Source: Pseudomonadota bacterium
GTDB taxonomy: Bacteria; Pseudomonadota; Gammaproteobacteria; Burkholderiales; Ferrovaceae
NCBI GenBank assembly: GCA_021828575.1
Contig: JAJZEL010000072.1
Span: 1-6,488 of the forward strand
Reading direction: 5' to 3'
DNA length: 6,488 nt
In this document: positions 1-5,601 of the stretch, in pieces
How positions within the stretch are numbered: position 1 is the stretch's first letter
How the letters are laid out: the number at the start of each line of letters is the position of its first letter
Position numbers and translations under genes: made by a program
The notes under the pieces: generated by a model
Told to the model about the DNA's origin: nothing
Seen by the model: only the letters and a program-made list of their open reading frames with translations
Database searches by the model: none

Positions 1-645
1 GTAGTCACTCGAAATGGCCAGGTGATCTTTCCTGATCGCCAGCTGATGCTTTTCGCCGCAGATGTGCTCAAGCGGAATCCAGGAGCCGAAGTGCTGTTTG
101 ATGTGAAATGCACCAGAAACCTTTTCCCCTGGGTGCGGCAACATGGGGGACGACCCACACTCTGGAAAACAGGCCACTCCTTCATCAAGGCCAAGATGAA
201 GGAAACCGGCGCGTTGCTGGCAGGCGAGATGAGCGGACACCTGTTTTTCAAGGAACGCTGGTTCGGATTCGATGACGGACTCTACGCCGGCGCCAGGCTG
301 CTCGAGATTCTGAGTCAGGTGCCCGACCTGACCGCCACGCTGGAAAACCTGCCTGACGCCGTCACCACGCCCGAACTCCAGATTCGTCTTCAGGAAGGGG
401 AAAATTTCCAGCTCATCTCCACACTCCAGGAGTCAGGACAGTTTGAAGGGGCTTCGGACATCATCACTCTGGATGGCGTCCGGGTGGAATATGCAGACGG
501 TTTTGGCCTGGCCCGATCTAGCAACACCACACCTGTCGTGGTACTGCGCTTCGAAGCTGACACCACGGCCGCTTTGTCCCGCATTCAGGGTACCTTCAAA
601 CGCGAGATACTGAAAATCCGACCGGATGCCGTTTTTCCCTATTAG
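1..645 (+). CDS. algC: Phosphomannomutase/phosphoglucomutase, C-terminal part (5' end outside window)
   Basis: This enzyme interconverts the 6-phosphate and 1-phosphate forms of mannose and glucose in the cytoplasm, feeding GDP-mannose and other nucleotide sugars for LPS, exopolysaccharide or alginate-type polymers. The frame is open from base 1, so the gene starts upstream. By comparison with Pseudomonas AlgC (about 460 residues) the visible 214 residues are roughly the last 45 percent. The metal-binding DGDGDR loop would lie just before the window. Visible family marks are FPDRQLMLFA at the start, DVKCTRNL, WKTGHS, the sugar-specificity loop GEMSGH (bases 223-240), and the domain-4 phosphate-binding loop RSSNTTP (bases 514-534) followed by VVVLRFEAD. 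The stop is TAG at 643-645, inside the 5' half of a hairpin. It converges on ispF with a 27-base gap. Family membership is secure. The preferred sugar (manB, algC or pgm naming) cannot be decided from this part. Confidence 0.93.
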   Translation, partial: VVTRNGQVIFPDRQLMLFAADVLKRNPGAEVLFDVKCTRNLFPWVRQHGGRPTLWKTGHSFIKAKMKETGALLAGEMSGHLFFKERWFGFDDGLYAGARLLEILSQVPDLTATLENLPDAVTTPELQIRLQEGENFQLISTLQESGQFEGASDIITLDGVRVEYADGFGLARSSNTTPVVVLRFEADTTAALSRIQGTFKREILKIRPDAVFPY

Positions 646-673
646 TCTCCGGACCGGGAAAAATCTTTTAATT
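631..673 (+). terminator. Candidate terminator hairpin between the phosphomannomutase gene and ispF
   Basis: A perfect 8-base inverted repeat, TTTTTCCC (632-639) and GGGAAAAA (656-663), can be extended by a G-U pair at 631/664. It encloses a small inner hairpin, GTC (645-647) and GAC (652-654), with loop TCCG. In the plus-strand RNA this gives C(UCCG)G, a member of the very stable UNCG tetraloops. A T-rich run, TCTTTTAATT, follows at 664-673. The UNCG loop forms only in the plus-strand transcript, so I assign it to the phosphomannomutase gene. It is not textbook, because U's rather than A's form the 5' side of the outer stem and the T-run is interrupted. The 5' arm overlaps the last codons and stop of the upstream gene. 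Confidence 0.5.
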
Positions 674-1149
674 CATCCAAGGGGCTTCAACAGACATACG
701 GCCATTGCGGCAATGCCTTCTTCGCGCCCCGTAAACCCCAGGTGTTCCGTGGTGGTCGCCTTGATGTTCACGGCTGTCACGGACAATTCAAGATCTGCCG
801 CCAGGCAAGCCACCATGCCCGGAATATGGGGGGCCATGCGGGGCCTCTGGGCAATGAGGGTGACATCCACATTCACAGGTTCCCATCCGGCAGCGCGAAC
901 CAAGCCCAGCACATGCCTGAGCAGTTTTCGGCTGTCCACATTCCTGTAGGTGTCATCCGTATCAGGAAAATGCATGCCGATATCCCCCAGGGCAACCGGA
1001 CCCAGCAACGCTTCGCACGGGGCATGCACCAGTACGGCCGCATCGGAATGCCCAGCCAGTCCCTGCTCATGGGGAATGGTCATGCCTCCGATCACCAGGG
1101 GCCGATCCGGCGCAAATGCATGAACATCAAACCCCTGTCCGATCCTCAT
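673..1149 (-). CDS. ispF: 2-C-methyl-D-erythritol 2,4-cyclodiphosphate synthase (IspF)
   Basis: IspF cyclises CDP-methylerythritol 2-phosphate to methylerythritol 2,4-cyclodiphosphate with release of CMP, in the MEP route to isopentenyl diphosphate. It is a cytosolic homotrimer with active sites at subunit interfaces. The product has 158 residues, the usual length, and its numbering matches E. coli IspF without gaps through the active site. Visible are the zinc ligands Asp8 and His10 (GFDVH) and His42, the CDP-ribose loop GDIG (55-58), FPDTD (61-65), and ATTTE (131-135) with Glu135 for the second metal, then GFTGR. Oddly, the normally constant Asp38 is Ala (GHSDAAV) and Asp46 is Glu (HAPCEALLG). 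The ATG overlaps the ispD stop as ATGA. A GGAGG lies 7 bases before it, so the two genes should be translated together. It ends 27 bases from the convergent phosphomannomutase gene. Confidence 0.95.
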   Translation of the reverse strand: MRIGQGFDVHAFAPDRPLVIGGMTIPHEQGLAGHSDAAVLVHAPCEALLGPVALGDIGMHFPDTDDTYRNVDSRKLLRHVLGLVRAAGWEPVNVDVTLIAQRPRMAPHIPGMVACLAADLELSVTAVNIKATTTEHLGFTGREEGIAAMAVCLLKPLG

Positions 1150-1847
1150 GTGGTTTCCTCCCGGGATAACGCTTCCAGTATGGAAGCCACCAGAACCAGA
1201 TCATCCGGATAAGTGACCTTGAGATTGGTTTTTTCACCCTGGACGAGCAGGGGTGAATGTCCAAGGGCCTCCATGGCCGATGCTTCGTCCGTGGCTTCCG
1301 GGTTTTTTTCCAGGGCTTCGGTCAGAAGCCCCAAAGGAAACATCTGGGGCGTCTGGGCAGCCCATAGCTGGTTGCGATCCACTGTGGCCTGAACCCTGCC
1401 CGTCCCGTCAGAATGTTTGAGGGTATCTGCAACCGGAATGGCGAGAAGCCCCCCTACCCGATCTGCCCACACGGCATCCAGCAAACGTTGCAAGCTCGAC
1501 AGCGAAAGACAGGGACGAACAGCATCATGAACCAGGACCCAGTCGCTGGTCTGGTGCGTGGAATACAACCTGCGTAACACGAGGGATACGGTTTTGGCGC
1601 GGGTTGATCCCACACAATCCGTCAATGGAACCACTCGTCCCTGCCAGGTCGCCCAGTCCAGAAACGAAAGGTACTCGGGAGAAAGAGCCACATAGACCTT
1701 TTCGACGCGCGAATCTGTCAGCAGCGCTTCAATAGAATGGGCCAGTACTGGCCTGCCATGCACGACAGTGTACTGTTTGGGCATTTTTGACCCGAAACGG
1801 TTTCCTGTGCCTCCCGCAGGTAGAATGGCAATGCAATGTGGCTCCAT
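1146..1847 (-). CDS. ispD: 2-C-methyl-D-erythritol 4-phosphate cytidylyltransferase (IspD)
   Basis: IspD joins CTP to methylerythritol 4-phosphate, giving CDP-methylerythritol, two steps before IspF in the MEP pathway. I chose the ATG at 1847 (233 residues), because the nucleotide-binding loop then begins at residue 9 as in E. coli IspD. An in-frame ATG at 1901 would add 18 residues unlike the family and would run past the mltF TTG and ATG candidates at 1868 and 1880. The only Shine-Dalgarno-like sequence for 1847 is AAGGA about 15 bases upstream, which is weak. Visible motifs are PAGGTGNRFG (10-19), with Arg17 and PKQY Lys24 matching catalytic Arg20 and Lys27 of E. coli, then VHDAVRP, PVADT, TVDRNQLW, AQTPQMF, TDEASAME and the substrate-binding LKVTYPDD. 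Small departures are PAGG for the common PAAG, and GSTRAKTV where GGxxRxxSV is usual. An A7 tract lies at 1303-1309. All catalytic residues appear present. Confidence 0.95.
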   Translation of the reverse strand: MEPHCIAILPAGGTGNRFGSKMPKQYTVVHGRPVLAHSIEALLTDSRVEKVYVALSPEYLSFLDWATWQGRVVPLTDCVGSTRAKTVSLVLRRLYSTHQTSDWVLVHDAVRPCLSLSSLQRLLDAVWADRVGGLLAIPVADTLKHSDGTGRVQATVDRNQLWAAQTPQMFPLGLLTEALEKNPEATDEASAMEALGHSPLLVQGEKTNLKVTYPDDLVLVASILEALSREETT

Positions 1848-1930
1848 GACTGGAATAAACGATCCTTTTGAACCCGAAGATGGTACCACAGCACTCGACA
1901 CGAACTCTGGGTCACCTCATTTGGGGCTGG

Positions 1931-3382
1931 ATGAAAGCCAGACCGGAAGGCGTGTTCCTGACAGTTCTGACATTGGCAGTTCTGGGAGTGGTCAGTACCT
2001 CCTTCCGGTCACCCGGCATGGATGGCTCGCTCGCGCTGGCCGAGGCTCCGGTACTGCCTGAGGTGGACCGCCTGGAGGATTTGAAGGAACTGGTGGTGGC
2101 AACCTACCTGGCCCCCACCACTTATCTCACCGAACCCGATGGCAAAACCATCGGCCTGGATCACGACCTCGCCCTGTCTTTCGGGCGGTTTCTTGGAAAA
2201 CCTGTTCGCTTTCTGGTGCTGGACAATCTTGACCGCGTCCTGCAGGCCGTCAACAGCCATCGTGCCCACCTGGCCGCCGCAGCTGTCCCCATCACTCCGG
2301 ATCTGGAAGACCAGTTTGCATTTTCTCCTTCCTATGCACAGCGCCGACCACAAGTGGCATACAACGTCACGCTGGGACCAGCCCCCTCATCCCCAGGGGA
2401 TCTCGAGGGCCACTCCCTGGGTGTGGTGCCTGACCCTGTGCACATGGACATCCTGAAAAAACTTCGACAGCAGTATCCCGAACTGGCCTGGCGAACCTAC
2501 CCCCGTGGTAATGTGGACCTGGACCTGCTCCAGCGCGTATACGAAGGCACCCTGCGCTACGCGGTCAGTGATTCCAATCTCATTGCCGTGGCTCGTACCT
2601 ACTGGCCGGATCTGCACGTGGCCTTCGATCTGGGCCCGCCCACCCAGTTGGCCTGGGCTTTTCCCGTCAACGAACGTCCCGACCTCCTGAACAGTGCGCG
2701 CCAGTTTTTTCAGAGCCTGCGCACTTCAGGAGAATTGGACCGACAGGTGGAAGAATATTATGGAAAGCGCGCCGGGCAAGACCCTGAAAATGTCATGGCC
2801 TTCATACAAACCACCGTGGCCCGGCTCCCGCAATTCTCGCTGCTGTTCAAGCAGGCCCAGTCCCTGAGTTCACTGGACTGGCGACTGCTGGCCGCGCTCG
2901 GTTACCAGGAATCCCACTGGGACAACAACGCCCTGTCTCCCACCGGGGTTCGCGGCATCATGATGCTGACCGCCGACACTGCCGACCGACTGCATGTTTC
3001 CAACCGTCTCGATCCCAGGGAATCCATTCCGGCTGCCGCCGAATACCTGGAGCAACTCAGGGAAGCGCTCCCGGAACGCATTCCCGAACCGGACCGCACC
3101 TGGATGGCGCTGGCCGCTTACAATGTGGGAACCGCCCACCTGGAAGACGCCCGCATCCTGGCCCAGCAACGGCATCTGAACCCCGACCGATGGACGGATG
3201 TACGAAGCACGCTCCCCCTGCTGAGCCTGCCTTCCGTTTACCCGCATACCCGCTGGGGCTTTGCCCGTGGTGGTGAGCCGGTGAATTTTGTCGACAATAT
3301 CAGGACGTACTACGACATTCTTGAACGCTACGAAAAACCTTATCACCCGTTGGCCGAGATCAGGGCCTTGCCCCCCAGGTAA
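1931..3382 (+). CDS. mltF: Membrane-bound lytic murein transglycosylase F (MltF)
   Basis: MltF cleaves the MurNAc-GlcNAc bond of peptidoglycan, forming 1,6-anhydro-MurNAc ends, and acts in the periplasm, usually anchored in an envelope membrane. From the ATG at 1931 the product has 483 residues. Residues 1-7 are charged, and about 8-25 form a hydrophobic signal or anchor (VFLTVLTLAVLGVV) without a lipobox cysteine. An ALA-E site near residue 37 could be cleaved. Residues about 48-279 are a family-3 solute-binding-like domain. Residues about 316-467 are the SLT catalytic domain, with DWRLLAALGYQESHWD (catalytic Glu327, codon 2909-2911), SPTGVRGIMML and ALAAYNVG, close to E. coli MltF. Alternative starts are ATG 1880 (500 aa) and TTG 1868 (504 aa). 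I prefer 1931 because it places the hydrophobic segment as in E. coli, although its only ribosome-binding hint is GGGG at 1923-1926. The 3' end overlaps serS by 40 bases on the opposite strand. Confidence 0.93.
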   Translation: MKARPEGVFLTVLTLAVLGVVSTSFRSPGMDGSLALAEAPVLPEVDRLEDLKELVVATYLAPTTYLTEPDGKTIGLDHDLALSFGRFLGKPVRFLVLDNLDRVLQAVNSHRAHLAAAAVPITPDLEDQFAFSPSYAQRRPQVAYNVTLGPAPSSPGDLEGHSLGVVPDPVHMDILKKLRQQYPELAWRTYPRGNVDLDLLQRVYEGTLRYAVSDSNLIAVARTYWPDLHVAFDLGPPTQLAWAFPVNERPDLLNSARQFFQSLRTSGELDRQVEEYYGKRAGQDPENVMAFIQTTVARLPQFSLLFKQAQSLSSLDWRLLAALGYQESHWDNNALSPTGVRGIMMLTADTADRLHVSNRLDPRESIPAAAEYLEQLREALPERIPEPDRTWMALAAYNVGTAHLEDARILAQQRHLNPDRWTDVRSTLPLLSLPSVYPHTRWGFARGGEPVNFVDNIRTYYDILERYEKPYHPLAEIRALPPR

Positions 3383-4629
3383 GGCTGGAGAACTGTCGGA
3401 ATGCGAATGCTGCCATCTTCCGTCTGACCATTTTCCATCAAGGCCACAAGCGCACGACCCACTGCCACGCCAGACCCGTTGAGCGTATGAACCCACTCAT
3501 TGGCCCCCGCCAGATTCCGGAATCGGGCCCGCATGCGACGCGCCTGAAACCCCTCGCAGTTGCTGCACGAGGAAATTTCACGATAGGTGTTTTGCCCTGG
3601 AAGCCATACCTCGATGTCATGGGTTCTGCTGGCACTGGCCCCCATGTCGCCCGTGCATAACACGATCACCCGATAAGGCAGTTCCAGGAGTTGCAGGTTG
3701 CGTTCTGCATGTCCAGTCAGTTCTTCAAGAGCAGCATAGGAATGCTCAGGATGCACGATCTGCACCAGTTCCACCTTGTCAAACTGATGCTGCCGGATCA
3801 GTCCACGCACGTCCTTGCCATAAGAACCTGCTTCAGAACGAAAACAGGGGGAATGAGCCGTCAAGCGCATGGGCAGCTGGCTTTCCTTGAGGATCACGTC
3901 ACGCACCACGTTGGTCAGTGGCACTTCCGCCGTGGGAATCAGATAGTGTTTTTCCTGGTCGCCACGAGGCACTGCAAAGAGATCTGCTTCAAACTTAGGC
4001 AGTTGGCCCGTACCGCGCAAGGAATCCCCGTTGACCATATAAGGCACGTACATTTCAGTGTATCCGTGCTCCCGGGTATGCACGTCCAGCATGAACTGGG
4101 CCAGCGCCCTGTGCAGGCGAGCCAAGTCACCTTTCAGCAGCGAGAACCTTGCACCGGACAATTTGCTGGCTGTCTCGAAGTCCAGCATGCCCAACCCTTC
4201 CCCAAGGGTCACATGATCCTTGATGGCAAAGGAAAAGCACTGTGGGGTTCCCACCTTCCGCAACTCCACGTTGTCCTTCTCCGAAGTCCCCACAGGCACT
4301 GACTCATGAGGCATGTTCGGTACATCCATGAGAAAGGCCACCATTTTGGCCTGGATATGCTGGAGGCTTTCCTCACCCGTTTTCAGGGCTGCATTGATCT
4401 GGTCAGCCTCTTCCTTGAGCGCCTCATCATCGTCGCCGTTGATCCGGGCCTGTCCGATAGCCCGGGATACGCGGTTGCGATGTGCCTGCAAACTCTGCGT
4501 GTTCACCTGAATCCGTTTGCGTTCTTCTTCCAGGATACGAAACTCATCCAGAGGAAACCGGTATCCCCGTGTGGCCAGGCGTTCAGCCACCTGATCAGGA
4601 TGGTTACGCAAATATTGGATGTCCAGCAT
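3343..4629 (-). CDS. serS: Serine--tRNA ligase (SerRS)
   Basis: SerRS activates serine with ATP and charges tRNA-Ser (and tRNA-Sec where present). It is a cytosolic class II synthetase and a homodimer. The product has 428 residues, the normal bacterial size. Residues about 28-100 form the charged helical hairpin that grips the long variable arm of tRNA-Ser. The catalytic core follows: GYTEMYVPYMVN (189-200, motif 1 region), the serine-binding TAEVPLTN (233-240), motif 2 with FRSEAGSYGKDVRGLIR (263-279) and HQFDKVEL, REISSCSNCEGFQARR (350-365), and motif 3 LNGSGVAVGRALVALMEN (383-400). The ATG at 4629 is supported by AGAGGG 7 bases upstream and by the MLDIQYLRN start typical of the family. It lies 24 bases after recR, so it is probably the last gene of the dnaX-ybaB-recR transcript. 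No separate promoter is evident. Its last 13 codons plus stop overlap the convergent mltF end. Confidence 0.97.
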   Translation of the reverse strand: MLDIQYLRNHPDQVAERLATRGYRFPLDEFRILEEERKRIQVNTQSLQAHRNRVSRAIGQARINGDDDEALKEEADQINAALKTGEESLQHIQAKMVAFLMDVPNMPHESVPVGTSEKDNVELRKVGTPQCFSFAIKDHVTLGEGLGMLDFETASKLSGARFSLLKGDLARLHRALAQFMLDVHTREHGYTEMYVPYMVNGDSLRGTGQLPKFEADLFAVPRGDQEKHYLIPTAEVPLTNVVRDVILKESQLPMRLTAHSPCFRSEAGSYGKDVRGLIRQHQFDKVELVQIVHPEHSYAALEELTGHAERNLQLLELPYRVIVLCTGDMGASASRTHDIEVWLPGQNTYREISSCSNCEGFQARRMRARFRNLAGANEWVHTLNGSGVAVGRALVALMENGQTEDGSIRIPTVLQPYLGGKALISANG

Positions 4630-4653
4630 GCTACTACCCTCTCGATACGTTGT

Positions 4654-5259
4654 TCAATTGGTGGCGGGACGGCGTTCCAGCAGTGCCTGGGCCAGAGTCC
4701 CGCTGTCTACGTACTCCAGCTCACCTCCCACGGGGATCCCCCTGGCAATTCGCGAAACCCGCAATCCCTTTGCGCGTAGCAGAACTCCAAGAGCGTGGGC
4801 AGTTGCCTCGCCCTCGGCAGTAAAATTGGTGGCCAGGATCACTTCTTCGGTGCTTCCGTTGCAGGCCCTCTGGATCAGGCGATCAAAGCCGATTTCCTGC
4901 GGACCAATGCCATCCAGAGGAGACAGGCGTCCCATGAGGACGTAATACAATCCCTGGTAGGCATGGGTCTGTTCCATCATCAGCATGTCGGCCGGTGATT
5001 CAAGCACACACAACAACCTTGCATCCCTGTTTCCGGAGCTGCACAGTTCGCATACTGCCTGTTCCGTGAAATTATTGCATTGGTCACAGTGCCTCAAATG
5101 TTCGAGCGCCTGTGCAAGGCTGAGCAACAGACGCTCCGCCCCCTGCCTGTCCCGGTGCAGCAAATGAAATGCCATGCGCTGGGCAGATTTGGGTCCCACA
5201 CCCGGCAAGCACCGCAATGCCTGGGTCAGTTCATCAAGAGTGGAGGAGGCGCTGCTCAC
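4654..5259 (-). CDS. recR: Recombination mediator protein RecR
   Basis: RecR works with RecO (and RecF) to load RecA on SSB-coated single-stranded DNA during gap repair and recombination. It forms a ring-shaped DNA clamp. The product has 201 residues, the family norm. Visible are the helix-hairpin-helix LPGVGPKSAQRMAF (18-31), a four-cysteine zinc site (Cys58, Cys61, Cys70, Cys73), a Toprim domain about 80-175 opening with VLESPAD and including LSPLDGIGP and ATNFTAEGEATAH, and the C-terminal PVGGELEYVDSGTL (176-189). The start is GTG at 5259, which aligns with the E. coli N terminus. It sits 5 bases after the ybaB stop with no clear Shine-Dalgarno sequence, which suggests translation is coupled to ybaB. 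The gap to serS is 24 bases. Confidence 0.96.
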   Translation of the reverse strand: MSSASSTLDELTQALRCLPGVGPKSAQRMAFHLLHRDRQGAERLLLSLAQALEHLRHCDQCNNFTEQAVCELCSSGNRDARLLCVLESPADMLMMEQTHAYQGLYYVLMGRLSPLDGIGPQEIGFDRLIQRACNGSTEEVILATNFTAEGEATAHALGVLLRAKGLRVSRIARGIPVGGELEYVDSGTLAQALLERRPATN

Positions 5260-5264
5260 AATGG

Positions 5265-5588
5265 TCAGAAAGGCAGTTTCATGCCTGCTGGCAGACCCAT
5301 TCCGCTCGTGAATCCGCCCATGCGTTCCTGGACCGCCTGTTCAACCAGCCGGTTGGCGTCCTGCAAGGCGAGGACCACCAGATCTTCCAGTGTTTCCTTG
5401 TCATCCATGGCGGCCTGGTCAATAAAGACCCGCCGCACCTGGTGGTCACAGGTGACCCTGACTTTTACCATGCCGGAACCTGCCTGGCCTTCCACTTCCC
5501 GTTGCGCCAGCTCTTCCTGGGCCTTGCGCATGTTTTCCTGCATCTGCTGCGCCTGTTTCATCAAGCCAGCCAATCCGTTTTTCATCAT
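5265..5588 (-). CDS. ybaB: YbaB/EbfC family nucleoid-associated protein
   Basis: This is a small DNA-binding protein of the YbaB/EbfC family, a homodimer thought to bind and bridge DNA. Its exact cellular role is not settled. The product has 107 residues, as usual. The N-terminal amphipathic helix is rich in Gln and Glu (GLMKQAQQMQENMRKAQEEL, 8-27). A beta segment follows (MVKVRVTCDHQVRRVFID, 40-57), then a C-terminal helix (DKETLEDLVVLALQDAN, 63-79) and the family-typical tail GLPAGMKLPF. The ATG at 5588 has a strong AAGGAG 7 bases upstream. A second ATG follows immediately, but the spacing favours the first. It lies 12 bases after dnaX and 5 bases before recR, in the conserved dnaX-ybaB-recR order, which ties it loosely to DNA replication and repair. 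Confidence 0.95.
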   Translation of the reverse strand: MMKNGLAGLMKQAQQMQENMRKAQEELAQREVEGQAGSGMVKVRVTCDHQVRRVFIDQAAMDDKETLEDLVVLALQDANRLVEQAVQERMGGFTSGMGLPAGMKLPF

Positions 5589-5595
5589 GTCAGAT

Positions 5596-5601
5596 CTCCT
5601 T
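5596..5601 (-). promoter_or_regulatory. Strong ribosome binding site of ybaB
   Basis: The minus strand reads AAGGAG here, 7 bases before the ybaB ATG at 5588, and shares one base with the dnaX TGA stop (5601-5603). It is the strongest initiation signal in the dnaX-ybaB-recR-serS cluster. Together with the weak recR start it suggests ybaB is translated independently and recR is coupled to it. Confidence 0.7.

Noticed and set aside
1303..1309. A7 tract in ispD forming the slippery heptamer A AAA AAC in the correct phase.
   Set aside because: No Shine-Dalgarno-like stimulator precedes it, and a -1 product would lose essential C-terminal IspD motifs (LKVTYPDD). Most likely ordinary Glu-Lys-Asn coding.
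1821..1826. TAGAAT as a -10 box for mltF inside the ispD 5' end.
   Set aside because: No acceptable -35 lies 16-18 bases upstream. A single hexamer is not enough evidence.
3366..3384. Hairpin CCTTG/TAAGG at the mltF stop as a terminator.
   Set aside because: Only five pairs including a wobble, a 9-base loop, and no T-run afterwards on either strand.
3691..4302. Plus-strand open frame antisense to serS, and similar minus-strand frames inside mltF (e.g. 2870-3496).
   Set aside because: They lie entirely or mostly opposite well-recognised genes, with no family motifs and no ribosome binding sites. They are shadows.
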